A stretch of 64,000 bases of DNA. It comes from Cystobacter fuscus. GTDB taxonomy: Bacteria; Myxococcota; Myxococcia; Myxococcales; Myxococcaceae. Position 1 is the stretch's first letter; every line of letters begins with the position of its first letter. The stretch is taken from contig NZ_CP022098.1 in the NCBI RefSeq assembly GCF_002305875.1, forward strand, positions 3,348,001-3,412,000, read 5' to 3'. The position numbers and the translations under genes were made by a program. A model generated the notes under the pieces. The model ran no database searches. It saw nothing but the letters and a program-made list of their open reading frames with translations, and had not been told where the DNA came from. Of the stretch, positions 56,185-64,000 are shown one piece after another.

Positions 56185-57327
56185 TCATTCGGGCGCTTCC
56201 TCGACGTATGCCAGGAAGGACGCGACCTGCTCCGCCCACAGTTCGGGGTGGGCCTGCGTGAAGTGTCCGAACGAGTGCTCATGGCCTTCCTGGATGACGA
56301 AGCGGCCCCGTTTCACGCGGGGCATCAAGCGCTCCAGGGTGTGCAGCGCCACGGGATTGAACTCGTCATCCGAGAAGTTGAGCGCGAAGACCTTGGCCTG
56401 GATCTCTCCGAGCGCGGGTTCCGGGTCGTAGTCCGCCGATGACTCGAGGGCGTACAGGATGTCATTGGCATCGGTCCGGGCCGCCTGGGTCCTGGCCTCT
56501 CGGATGAAGGCGTCGGCCGCGGCACCATCCGGAATCGTGGCCTGGAGATGCGGCACTCCATCCAGGAGCATGCGAAAGACCGGGAACGCTTCCCGCCAGC
56601 CTCTCGGCGACGCCGCGTAGTCGCCGCCCTTCCAGTCGGGATCTCCGCGGATCTGCTGCGTGACGAAGCGGCGCCACAGCAGGTTGCGGCCGGAGAGCCG
56701 CGTCGGGAGCGACACGATGGGCATCAAGGCCTCGACGGCCTCGGGGTACAGCTCGCCCCACATCCAGGCGTTCATTCCGCCCATGGAGACGCCGATGATG
56801 GCGTGAAGCCTCTCGATGCCGAGTGTCTCCGTGACGACCCGGTGCTGGAGGTCCACCATGTCCCGATAGCCGTAGGCGGGAAACCGGGCGCGTGCGCCGT
56901 CACTCGGCTTGCTCGAGCGCCCGTGCCCGATGCTGTCGGGGAAGATCAGGAAGTACTTCGTCGCGTCGAGCGGCTTGCCGGGAGCGAACAGCTCTTCGAC
57001 GAAGGGCTTGCCGCGCAGCACCTCGCCGCTCGAACCGGTCCAGTGCAGGAGCAGCACCGCGTTCGTCACCCGGCCCGTCGCGTCGCGTCGCGGAGTCCCC
57101 GCGGTGGCGTAGTGGATACGCACCTCCGGCAGCACCGTCCCATCACTGAATCGGTAGTGGGTGAACGTCGCGTCCCCCTCCTGCGTCGCGAGTTCCGAGA
57201 CCGTGCTGAACGGGGCCGCCGTGGAGAGCCCGTCCCCGGTGGCCTTCCCCGGCGGGCGTGTGGCGGCGCACCCCGCCAGGAGAACGAGAAGAGGGAGCGA
57301 GAGGGAAAAAAGACGCATGCCCCTCAT
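56185..57327 (-). CDS. MetX-like alpha/beta-hydrolase lipoprotein
   Basis: 380 residues from ATG 57327 (MRGMRLFSLSLPL; ATG 57318 possible). Signal peptide with lipobox LLAGC, so envelope-anchored. The fold matches homoserine O-acetyltransferase-type alpha/beta hydrolases: VLLLHWTGSSGEVL, FPDSIGHGRSSKP, nucleophile elbow GVSMGGMNAWMWG, acid in LNFSDDEFNP, histidine in EGHEHSFGHF. Cytoplasmic MetX enzymes lack signal peptides, so this is not methionine synthesis; a secreted esterase is more likely. The start codon lies three bases from an 18-bp palindrome that overlaps its ribosome site. Confidence 0.85.
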   Translation of the reverse strand: MRGMRLFSLSLPLLVLLAGCAATRPPGKATGDGLSTAAPFSTVSELATQEGDATFTHYRFSDGTVLPEVRIHYATAGTPRRDATGRVTNAVLLLHWTGSSGEVLRGKPFVEELFAPGKPLDATKYFLIFPDSIGHGRSSKPSDGARARFPAYGYRDMVDLQHRVVTETLGIERLHAIIGVSMGGMNAWMWGELYPEAVEALMPIVSLPTRLSGRNLLWRRFVTQQIRGDPDWKGGDYAASPRGWREAFPVFRMLLDGVPHLQATIPDGAAADAFIREARTQAARTDANDILYALESSADYDPEPALGEIQAKVFALNFSDDEFNPVALHTLERLMPRVKRGRFVIQEGHEHSFGHFTQAHPELWAEQVASFLAYVEEAPE

Positions 57328-57329
57328 GT

Positions 57330-57347
57330 TACCTGCATATGCAGGTA
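57330..57347. promoter_or_regulatory. perfect 18-bp palindrome, candidate operator
   Basis: TACCTGCATATGCAGGTA, exact dyad over all nine pairs, directly upstream of the lipoprotein start (57327). It covers the AGGT that would act as its ribosome site. Typical size and shape of a TetR or MarR dimer site. No regulator gene is beside it; the nearest is the MarR gene at 55673. Confidence 0.7.
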
Positions 57348-57507
57348 TTTCAAGCCAACGCACGGGCGTCCACCGGGCCGTGAGGGCTCGGAGGGGACAA
57401 CTCGTGCGTGGGGGGCTTGTCAGGGGGTGGGGGGAAGCGGGCACCGCGAGGCGTCGAGCACCTGGGCGGCGGCACGGGGACTCGGCGAGCGTCCCCCCGG
57501 AGGTGAA

Positions 57508-58488
57508 CTAGCGCAGCTGCTGGCGGGCCGGGCCGAAGGTGGGCCGGTTGAGGAAGCCCGACAGGTGCGCCACGCGGAACTTCGGGTTGGTCTTGTCCGC
57601 GGGCAGGATGGTCAGGCCCGCGCCGATCAGCCCCAGCCGCTTGACGAACTCCGGCTCGGCGCCGAGCTTGATCTCCATGTCGGGCTGGCTCACGTCCAGC
57701 CGCTGGCCGAGCTTCAGCGTCCCCGAGCCCTGGACCTCGAGGTCCTCGCTCTTGCTCTGCAGGGCCTCCACGGTGCCCAGGCCCTTCTCGATGCGGATGC
57801 GCGCGTCGATGTCACCCAGGGCGATGCGCGGCAGGTCCATGGGCGTGGGCGTGCCGTACATGGGCACGGTGACGTTGCCGCCCTGGATGATGAGCCCGCG
57901 CGAGTCCAGCGACAGCTGGCCATTGGCCTGGCTCAGGTCCGGCTGTCCCCGGGTCTTCGGCAGGGTGAGGTCGAGCGAGCCATTGAGCTTGCCCACCAGA
58001 TCCAAGCCGCTGAAGCCCTTGAGGTTGCCTCCCGAGGGATCCAGGTCCGACAGCTTCACCGCCACCTTCACGTCGCTCAATCCACCCACGCTGCCGCTGG
58101 CGCTGCCACCCAGCAGGCTGGCGCGGAAGGCCACCCCGAGCGGGAACAGCGCCGGCCGCACCGCCACCGAGTCGATGGTCAGCGGCTCGCCGAGCTCCTC
58201 GGGGCCAGGCAGCATGCCCGAGTTGCTCTCCAACATGCTGTGCAGCTCGGGCGTCATGCCGTTGGGCACCTTGCTCAGGCGCACCTGGGTGGCCGTCAGC
58301 CCGAAGAGCCCGGGTCGCAGCGAGCCGATGCGCAGCGCATACCCCGCGTCCGCCGCCGTGCCCACGGCGCGCGCGCGCAAGGTGTCATAGGGGAAGGTGA
58401 GCAGCAGGCACAGCACGAAGGCCACGAGCGAGAACGCCCCGTAGCCCAGCACCAGCTTCCAGCGTGCGATCTTGGTCTCGGTTGCCAT
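57508..58488 (-). CDS. gspN: type II secretion protein GspN
   Basis: 326 residues from ATG 58488 (MATETKIARWKL). One N-terminal membrane segment (VLGYGAFSLVAFVLCLLLTF), then a periplasmic beta-rich domain typical of GspN (SLRPGLFGLTATQVRLSKVP, DSVAVRPALFPLGVAFRAS, ALGDIDARIRIEKGLGTVEA). GspN is an accessory inner-membrane component found in some systems; its role is not settled. Start is two bases after the gspM stop. Last gene of the T2SS unit in the window; a 160-base gap without features follows. Confidence 0.85.
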   Translation of the reverse strand: MATETKIARWKLVLGYGAFSLVAFVLCLLLTFPYDTLRARAVGTAADAGYALRIGSLRPGLFGLTATQVRLSKVPNGMTPELHSMLESNSGMLPGPEELGEPLTIDSVAVRPALFPLGVAFRASLLGGSASGSVGGLSDVKVAVKLSDLDPSGGNLKGFSGLDLVGKLNGSLDLTLPKTRGQPDLSQANGQLSLDSRGLIIQGGNVTVPMYGTPTPMDLPRIALGDIDARIRIEKGLGTVEALQSKSEDLEVQGSGTLKLGQRLDVSQPDMEIKLGAEPEFVKRLGLIGAGLTILPADKTNPKFRVAHLSGFLNRPTFGPARQQLR

Positions 58489-58490
58489 GG

Positions 58491-59051
58491 TTATTGCGGC
58501 TTCAGCTTGTAGGTGGCGACGGTCGTCCACGCCGTCAGGGTTTCGGTGGCGTCGTGGGGCTCCAGGCGCAGGTTCTTCACCTTCACCACGCCCGGTCCGC
58601 GCTCCACCGCCATCAGGAAGTCATGCAGCTTCTGGATGTCCACGTCGGTGAACGTCAGCTCCACCGAGCTCTCGACGATCTGCCCGTCACCCAGGGCCAC
58701 GTCGTTCTTGGGCGTCATGTTCGGCACGGTCAGCCCCGAGAGCGTGGCCTTCTCCTCCACGTAGCTCATCAGGCGCACGTCGCCGCCGGTGAGCTGCTGC
58801 TCCATGGCCTGGCGCTCCTGGGCGGCCTCGCGGTAGCTGGCCGCGAGCACCTGCACCTCGCGCAGCTTCTCCAGCTTCTGGTCCGTGCGCTTGCGGTAGC
58901 TGTTGGCCGTGTTGGAGAAGGAGAAGAAGATGAGGAACACCACGAAGGCCGCCACCGCGCCGCCCGTGGCCATCACCATGCGGCGCTCGCGGGTGCTCAG
59001 CCGCTCGAACCAGACGCGGGCGTCGTTGAGGAGTGTCTTGAGCTGTTCCAT
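58491..59051 (-). CDS. gspM: type II secretion protein GspM
   Basis: 186 residues. A short basic N-terminus (LLNDARVWFERLSTRERRM), one transmembrane segment (AVAAFVVFLIFFSF), then a coiled coil (YRKRTDQKLEKLREVQVLAA) and a ferredoxin-like periplasmic domain. Length and layout match GspM, which binds GspL in the assembly platform. Three bases separate it from gspL. Confidence 0.9.
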   Translation of the reverse strand: MEQLKTLLNDARVWFERLSTRERRMVMATGGAVAAFVVFLIFFSFSNTANSYRKRTDQKLEKLREVQVLAASYREAAQERQAMEQQLTGGDVRLMSYVEEKATLSGLTVPNMTPKNDVALGDGQIVESSVELTFTDVDIQKLHDFLMAVERGPGVVKVKNLRLEPHDATETLTAWTTVATYKLKPQ

Positions 59052-59054
59052 GTC

Positions 59055-60638
59055 CTAGCCCTCTCTCGCCTGGAGCTGCTCGGCGCACTGCACCTGGATG
59101 TCCAGGCGGAAGGAGACCTTGTTGCCCTCGCGGGTCTTCTCCACCTTGCCCTCCTTCACTTCCTTGAAGCAGCGGTGGCCCCGGAGCGCGGCGGCGATGG
59201 TGTCGATCTGCTTGGAGCTGTCCGTCACGCCGCGCACGCTGATGCGCTCCAGGTCGATGTCGATGCGGTCGAACGTCACCGCCACGTCCGCCGGCACCCG
59301 CTGCGTCAGCTCCGCCAGCAGGTTCACCGCCGACAGCTTCGGCAGCGCCGCGGCGGGGCTCTCCACGCCCTTGAGCCGGTTGAGCGCGATGTCGTAGTTC
59401 TTCTCGCACGAGCCGAGGATGCGCTGGGTGACGTCACACAGCACCTTGTCCACCTGCGCCTCGCGCCGCGCCAGCACCGAGTTGCGCACCACGCCGCTGG
59501 CGATGAGCAGCAGCAGCAGGGTGACGCCAAACGAGGCCAAAAGGCCCATCTTGTCCTTCAGGTAGTCGTAGTCGCCCTTGAAGGCGAACTCGCCCCGGCG
59601 CAGGTTGAAGCGCGGGGCCTTGGCGCCCGAGGCCTGGCCCCGCAGCGCCAGCGAGTAGGCCTGCGCCGCCAGCGGCTGAGCCCCGGGGGGCACGGCGGCC
59701 GCGGCCTCCTGGGGCAGCGTCACCACCTTGGCGGGAATGCCCAGATCCCGCGTCAACTGCTCGGCGATCCCGGGGATGCGCGCCGTGCCTCCGCAGACCA
59801 GCACCGCCGTCACCTGCCGGCGCGTGCGCGCGGTGAAGGACTTGAAGGACGGACGCAGCTCGCGCAGCACCGGCTGCAGGCCGCGCACGAACGCCGCCGC
59901 GGCCCGCTCCCCGTCCGGCCCCTGTGCCTGGGCCGCGCTCGCCAGCGCCCCGTGCGTCTCCTTCCAGTGGTGGGCCTCCTGCAGCGGCGTCTGGAACTCG
60001 GCGGCCAGCGCGCGGCTGAGGTTCAACCCGCCTCCGGAGAAGGTGCGCGCGAACTCCACGCCCATCCCGGGCCGGCCAATGGCCAGCGTCGTGCGCTCGT
60101 GGCCGATGTCCACGATGGCCACCGTCTCCTCGTCCACGCCCTGCTGCAAGAGCATGTTCTGGTAGGTGATGCCCGGGTGCGTCACCACCCGCGGATCCAC
60201 CCCCACCTCGTTGAGCAGCCCCATGAGCGTGGCCAGCTCCTCGCGGCGCACCACGCCCACCAGCAGCTCGCTCCCCTTGTCCTTCACCTGCGTGGCGATC
60301 TGGTAGTCGTAGATGGCCTCGCCCAGATCGAACGGAATCTGGCTCTCCACCTCGAAGGGGATGGTGGCCTCGATGCGCTTGGGATCGGTGAAGGGCAGGG
60401 AGAGCTGGTGGGTGGCCAGGGTGGGGCCGGGCAGTGCCACCACCACCTGGTCGGGGTGGCTCAGCTCCTGGTGCTCGAGCAGCGCGCGCAGCGCCTGACG
60501 CAGCGTCTCCTGACGGTCACCCTCCGCGGCGCGGCGCACCTCGACGAAGGCCTTCACGGCCGCGCCCCGTGTGCTCGTATCCAACAGCAGCCCCTTCACC
60601 GCGTGGCTGCCCAGGTCCAGACCCAGAATCCGGGCCAT
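59055..60638 (-). CDS. gspL: type II secretion protein GspL
   Basis: 527 residues. Residues 1-350 are the actin-like cytoplasmic domain (LGLDLGSHAVKGLLLDTS; VAIVDIGHERTTLAIGR; VLVCGGTARIPGIAEQL), PilM-like in type. One transmembrane segment at about 370 (GLLASFGVTLLLLLIASGVV), then a periplasmic ferredoxin-like domain (VTFDRIDIDLERISVRG). GspL recruits the GspE ATPase and pairs with GspM. It is longer than E. coli GspL (about 400). Two bases after gspK. Confidence 0.92.
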   Translation of the reverse strand: MARILGLDLGSHAVKGLLLDTSTRGAAVKAFVEVRRAAEGDRQETLRQALRALLEHQELSHPDQVVVALPGPTLATHQLSLPFTDPKRIEATIPFEVESQIPFDLGEAIYDYQIATQVKDKGSELLVGVVRREELATLMGLLNEVGVDPRVVTHPGITYQNMLLQQGVDEETVAIVDIGHERTTLAIGRPGMGVEFARTFSGGGLNLSRALAAEFQTPLQEAHHWKETHGALASAAQAQGPDGERAAAAFVRGLQPVLRELRPSFKSFTARTRRQVTAVLVCGGTARIPGIAEQLTRDLGIPAKVVTLPQEAAAAVPPGAQPLAAQAYSLALRGQASGAKAPRFNLRRGEFAFKGDYDYLKDKMGLLASFGVTLLLLLIASGVVRNSVLARREAQVDKVLCDVTQRILGSCEKNYDIALNRLKGVESPAAALPKLSAVNLLAELTQRVPADVAVTFDRIDIDLERISVRGVTDSSKQIDTIAAALRGHRCFKEVKEGKVEKTREGNKVSFRLDIQVQCAEQLQAREG

Positions 60639-60640
60639 GT

Positions 60641-61987
60641 CTATTCCTCTCTCCAGTAGACGAGCTTGCCCAGCCCGTCGTCGAGCCGGATGACGGCGGT
60701 CAGGGTCTTCTGGACCGAGCCTGCCTCACCCACGGACTTGATGCTGAACGTCGTCGTCTTGTCACTCAGGAAGCGGTTGCCCGCCACGTTCGCCTTGATG
60801 TTCGGATTGACGGCGATGCCCGCGGCCTCGATGGCGGTCACGAAGTCCGCCACGCCCATGCCGAAGAAGCTGAAGGCCCGCGCCGCGCGGATGCGCGAGA
60901 TGAGCTCCTGCACGAACACCGGATCCTTCAAGCGGGGATCCGGCCGCGCCGGGTCCGCCGCCGACAGGATGGCCATGTGCATCATCAGCGGATCATCCGT
61001 GTTGACGTTGGGCTTGGCATTCATGTCCGGGTACACCGTGAGCCGATCCCGGAACGCGGCCATGAAGCGGTCGTTCACGCCATGCACCCGGTACAGCTCG
61101 TCCAGGCTGTCGAAGCGCGAGTTCTTCGGCTCGTAGCGCGGCTCGTAGCGGCTGTAGGGCGAGCCCTCGTCGGAGAAGCCATCGGCGAAGGGGCCCGAGG
61201 CCGAAACGAGATCCAGCGCGGACTGCGTCTTGTTGTCGTCCATCCAGTCGCGGATGGCGATGACCACGTCCTGCGGACTGACGCGCACGCGGTTGGCGTC
61301 CTCGCGCGAGAACAGGAACTCGAAGCGCTTGTCGCTGAGCATGTCCAACAGGCGCATCGCCGTGGGCATGGCATCTCCCTGGCCCGCGTTGAGGCGCAAG
61401 AGGTTGAGCTTCTCCTCCTCGTCCTGGATGGTGGACAGGAAGCAGCCGCTGAAGCTGCCGAAGGAGCGCCGCGCGCCCGTGACGGCCAGCTCGGCGGCGC
61501 CTTCTCCCTCCTCGTCCTCGTGGAGCGTGGGGGCGGGGGCCTTCTCTTCCTCCTCGGCGCCCTCACCGCCACTGGCCACCATGCCCTTGAGCATGTGGCA
61601 GTCCACGCGCGCCAGCTTCCACAGCTGGATGTTGAGCGAGGACGCGGGCTGCTGCCCTCCGGGCGGCGTGCCTCCTCCGGTGATGCTGCTGAGGATGCCG
61701 CCGATGTTGGGGATGGGCGTCTGGTCCACCTGCTTCTGGAAGCGCAACAACAGACGCGACAGCGCCACGCCCGAGCGGGCCATGTACAGCGCCTGCACCT
61801 CGTCGCGCTGGTTGGTGGCGAGCTGCAGGTCCACGCGCGTGTTGTAGGCGAACTCCGTGGCCACCACGGTGAGCAGGGTGATGGACACCACCGCGATGAT
61901 GAGCGCCACGCCCCGCTCCCGTCGCGAGGACCGGGCGGAGCGGCGGGCCGCCGTCCGCTCGCCGTTGCTGTTCTGGGGGGTCGTCAT
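60641..61987 (-). CDS. gspK: type II secretion minor pseudopilin GspK
   Basis: 448 residues from ATG 61987, three bases past the gspJ stop. The N-terminus has the prepilin-type sequence RRERGVALIIAVVSITLLT with the cleavage site before VAL. The body matches GspK: TNQRDEVQALYMARSGVALS, DEEEKLNLLRLNAGQGD, ANPN-like VNTDDPLM and a helical domain near SRIRAARAFSFFGMGVADF. A glutamate-rich insert (GEGAEEEEKAPAPTLHEDEE) is unusual. GspK caps the pseudopilus tip with GspI and GspJ. Confidence 0.9.
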   Translation of the reverse strand: MTTPQNSNGERTAARRSARSSRRERGVALIIAVVSITLLTVVATEFAYNTRVDLQLATNQRDEVQALYMARSGVALSRLLLRFQKQVDQTPIPNIGGILSSITGGGTPPGGQQPASSLNIQLWKLARVDCHMLKGMVASGGEGAEEEEKAPAPTLHEDEEGEGAAELAVTGARRSFGSFSGCFLSTIQDEEEKLNLLRLNAGQGDAMPTAMRLLDMLSDKRFEFLFSREDANRVRVSPQDVVIAIRDWMDDNKTQSALDLVSASGPFADGFSDEGSPYSRYEPRYEPKNSRFDSLDELYRVHGVNDRFMAAFRDRLTVYPDMNAKPNVNTDDPLMMHMAILSAADPARPDPRLKDPVFVQELISRIRAARAFSFFGMGVADFVTAIEAAGIAVNPNIKANVAGNRFLSDKTTTFSIKSVGEAGSVQKTLTAVIRLDDGLGKLVYWREE

Positions 61988-61989
61988 CG

Positions 61990-62664
61990 TCAGAACCTGG
62001 GGAGTTCCGTGTTGAGCATCACACGGGTCTGGGTGGAGTAGCGGACTTCCTTGCCGTTCTCGTCGAGCGCCACCAGGGTGATGCGCACGCGCGTGGGGAG
62101 GATGGACTTCTTCTCCGTGCGCCGGGTGTCCCACTCGTCCTCCCACTCCTTGCGCTCCGAGTCCCAATATTCGAACTCCACCTTCTTGGCTCCCTCGAAG
62201 AGCACGTCCGTGGTGCCGCCGCGATCCATCCGGTCCCCGATGTTCGGGTTCTCCCGCCGCATCAGATCCATGCGGCCGTTGGCCCCGCGCTCCGTGGACG
62301 TCTGCAGCGAGTACTCCACCACGGCCTGGTCCGACTCCTTGGCGTCCGTGTACAGCCGCTGGTGCGCGAAGGTGGTGAAGGTCAGCGAGTCCGACTCGCC
62401 GATGAAGTTGGTGGGCCGGTCGTTCTGGTCCCGGAAGCGCGAGCCGTCGTAGCGGTCGCTCACGTACGCCGAGCCGATCTCCCGCGCCATGCGGTTCATC
62501 GCCGCGCGCAGCATGCGGTAGTGGTCCGCTTCCGTCTCCACCACTTCCTTGGCGTGGAAGCCCGTCTGGAAGGCCATGCTCACCATCGCGCCCATCAGCG
62601 CGGTGATGGCCACGGCGATCATGATCTCCAGCAGCGTGAAGCCCCGTCGGGAAGCCCTTCTCAT
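61990..62664 (-). CDS. gspJ: type II secretion minor pseudopilin GspJ
   Basis: 224 residues from ATG 62664, overlapping the gspI stop by four bases (ATGA). Prepilin motif RRGFTLLEIMIAVAITALMG. The rest matches GspJ (REIGSAYVSDRYDGSRF; LTFTTFAHQRLYTDA; KKVEFEYWDSERKEWEDEW; PTRVRITLVALDENG). Part of the pseudopilus tip. The long upstream in-frame extension is gspI antisense-frame noise and not used. Confidence 0.92.
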   Translation of the reverse strand: MRRASRRGFTLLEIMIAVAITALMGAMVSMAFQTGFHAKEVVETEADHYRMLRAAMNRMAREIGSAYVSDRYDGSRFRDQNDRPTNFIGESDSLTFTTFAHQRLYTDAKESDQAVVEYSLQTSTERGANGRMDLMRRENPNIGDRMDRGGTTDVLFEGAKKVEFEYWDSERKEWEDEWDTRRTEKKSILPTRVRITLVALDENGKEVRYSTQTRVMLNTELPRF

Positions 62665-63518
62665 CGCGTCCTCCCTTGCAACTGGCCGCCGCCCGGCACG
62701 ATTCCTCCCGCGCCTGGCTGACCCCCGCCCCGGCCACCCGAGCGCGACAGGAAGTCGGTGCGCCGCATGAGCGGCTGGCCGTTGGCCGGGTTGATCATCT
62801 GCCCGTTGGGGCCGGGAGCCGCGTTCTGCACGATGAAGCCCGTGGCCGGGTCCACCCACTGCTCGGACATCCCGGGAGGCTGCGTGCCGTTGTTGGGCTG
62901 GAAGCCGCCATTGCGGTCCGAGCCCGGCCCCAGCGACACCATGTGCGTGACGAGATCCAGGCTCTCCACCTGCGTGCCCTCGCGCCAGTACACCGTGAGG
63001 TGCAGCTCGCGCACCGTCTGGGTGATCTGCTGCACCATCTGCGTGAACATGGGCTGGGCCATGCCCATCGCCGCGCCCGCCATCGGGTTGGCCGTCGTCT
63101 GGGAGCTGCTCGAGCCGTCCTTGCCCGTGCCCCCGCCGCCGAACATGGAGGCCAGGCCGCTCAGGTCCCCGCCCTCGCCGATGGGCAGGTTGAAGATGGC
63201 GCCGATGAGCTGCTCGGGCGACACCCCCTCCGTCTGCGGGGCGATGATCTTCGCCCGCCACTTGAAGCCCTCCCACCCCTCCGCGGAGAAGTCGCCCGAC
63301 TCCTCCTGATCGTCGTTGGAGAAGCCCTCGTCGTAGAGCTTCTGCTCCAGGTCCGTCATCTTCGAGCGGGCCAGGAGCGTGGCCACGGTGAGCTTCTTGG
63401 CGTAGGCGTGGTTGGCCACCGCGCCGGAGTTGATGTCGAAGATGGCCATGAGCGCGAGCGCCAGGATGGCGAGCGCCACCACCGTCTCCAACAGGGTGAA
63501 GCCACGTGTGCGTCTCAT
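62661..63518 (-). CDS. gspI: type II secretion minor pseudopilin GspI (unusually long)
   Basis: 285 residues from ATG 63518, overlapping the gspH stop by four bases. Prepilin motif TRGFTLLETVVALAILALAL. The N-terminal third and a HLTVYWREG strand correspond to GspI. GspI proteins are usually about 120-130 residues; here there is a central low-complexity stretch (MFGGGGTGKDGSSSSQTT, then Met/Ala/Gln-rich) and a C-terminal tail of about 90 residues rich in Gly, Pro, Asn (NGQMINPANGQPLM; GGRGGGQPGAGGIVPGGGQL). Role in initiating tip assembly; the extension is unexplained. Confidence 0.85.
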   Translation of the reverse strand: MRRTRGFTLLETVVALAILALALMAIFDINSGAVANHAYAKKLTVATLLARSKMTDLEQKLYDEGFSNDDQEESGDFSAEGWEGFKWRAKIIAPQTEGVSPEQLIGAIFNLPIGEGGDLSGLASMFGGGGTGKDGSSSSQTTANPMAGAAMGMAQPMFTQMVQQITQTVRELHLTVYWREGTQVESLDLVTHMVSLGPGSDRNGGFQPNNGTQPPGMSEQWVDPATGFIVQNAAPGPNGQMINPANGQPLMRRTDFLSRSGGRGGGQPGAGGIVPGGGQLQGRTR

Positions 63519-64000
63519 GACCGGGGAACCTCCAGCGCCTCGCCCACGATGTTGACCTTGCCCGTCAGCGGAGAGATGGCGAGCGTCCACACGTTCTCTC
63601 CCTGGCGCACGTACACCTGGGCCTTCTCCGTGAAGCCCTGGGGAAAGAAGTAGAGGTAGGCCAGGCCCTTGTCCGCGGGCTCGCGCTGGTGGCGCGTCCA
63701 CACGGACACGTTCACCCCCGCGGGCAACTGCCGGGGAGAAATCTCCTCGCCGGTGAACTCGGAGAAGCGCGCGGCGTTCTCCACCCGGTCCTGCTCCTGG
63801 GCCATCAGCTCGTCCAGGCCGGGCTCGTCGTCGTCGCCCCGGGTGAAGTTGCGGCGCGGATCGTTCCGGGGCCGGCCCTTCTTCGCGTCCTCGCGGGCGG
63901 TGTCGTCCTCGCGCAGCTGCGTGTCGCGGTCGCGCGCGGTGGTCACGTTGCCCGCGGCGCACTCGGCGCGGTAGCGCGACACGCCTTCCTCGGTCTTCGG
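63515..64000 (-). CDS. gspH: type II secretion pseudopilin GspH (5' beyond window)
   Basis: The frame runs off the window at 64000; the GTG at 63982 is internal to KTEEGVSRYRAEC. Visible part: a charged linker (REDDTAREDAKKGRPRND; RGDDDEPGLDELMAQEQD) inserted in a GspH-like body, then VSVWTRHQREPADKG, LAYLYFFPQGFTEKAQVYV and WTLAISPLTGKVNIVG, which is the usual GspH/FimT C-terminal beta region. Its prepilin leader and the rest of the operon (gspC-G) should lie beyond the edge. Confidence 0.85.
   Translation of the reverse strand, partial: PKTEEGVSRYRAECAAGNVTTARDRDTQLREDDTAREDAKKGRPRNDPRRNFTRGDDDEPGLDELMAQEQDRVENAARFSEFTGEEISPRQLPAGVNVSVWTRHQREPADKGLAYLYFFPQGFTEKAQVYVRQGENVWTLAISPLTGKVNIVGEALEVPRS

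Overview
The window is about 64 kb of GC-rich DNA with very strong G/C preference at third codon positions. It looks like the chromosome of a predatory myxobacterium, probably near Cystobacter/Archangium/Myxococcus. The sequence-level reasons are several Ser/Thr kinases, one of them fused to cyclase-like and AAA modules; proteins resembling the Myxococcus-specific paralogous families TIGR02265 and DUF2381/TIGR02268; an FHA-FHA-sigma54 activator; PEGA and PilZ proteins; and many secreted lipoproteins and polysaccharide-degrading enzymes. No rRNA, intact tRNA or CRISPR array was seen.

Layout. 0-12.2 kb: 3' part of a kinase/cyclase-like/AAA protein, a PstS-like phosphate-binding lipoprotein, a glycine-rich DUF2780-like protein, a HelD-type helicase, a TIGR02265-like protein, a small helical protein with its own dyad-containing promoter, and a two-gene unit (large PilZ protein plus heme-oxygenase-fold protein). 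12.4-27.1 kb: a hydrolase island with four large polysaccharide-active proteins (discoidin plus polysaccharide-lyase fold; GH95-like six-hairpin enzyme with two beta/gamma-crystallin domains; CBM plus CBM6 plus GH71/99-like; GH3 with ExoP-type C-terminus). A glutaredoxin-fold protein without a CxxC sits within it.

The island is broken up by mobile debris: RCC1 and IS91-like relics, a tRNA-like relic, an intact REP-associated tyrosine transposase (RAYT) gene, a GIY-YIG-like gene fragment, and several clusters of a REP element built on the core GGTGTCAAAGGACTC. Fragments of the REP recur out to 29.3 kb.

27-37 kb: a CAP-domain lipoprotein, alpha/beta hydrolases, a HAD hydrolase, a pilin-like secreted protein, a DUF2381 protein and a kinase that reads in frame into a lipoprotein-like module, then rho. 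37.4-47.1 kb: a beta-barrel/SppA fusion, two PEGA proteins, and parC-parE (topoisomerase IV). 47.4-57.3 kb: a secreted protein, an MBL hydrolase, an S46 peptidase coupled to a Cys-cluster protein, an ECF sigma factor, an FHA/sigma54 activator, a divergent MFS/MarR pair, and a MetX-like lipoprotein under a perfect 18-bp palindrome. 57.5-64 kb: the distal half of a type II secretion operon (gspH-I-J-K-L-M-N, minus strand), cut by the window edge.

How it fits together: the T2SS genes could supply the export route for the secreted hydrolases, while kinases, the sigma54/FHA protein, the ECF factor and the PilZ protein supply signalling. That linkage is inference from co-location. The most unusual signal is the RAYT gene with its flanking REP family, whose repeat arms also lie inside or next to degraded genes.
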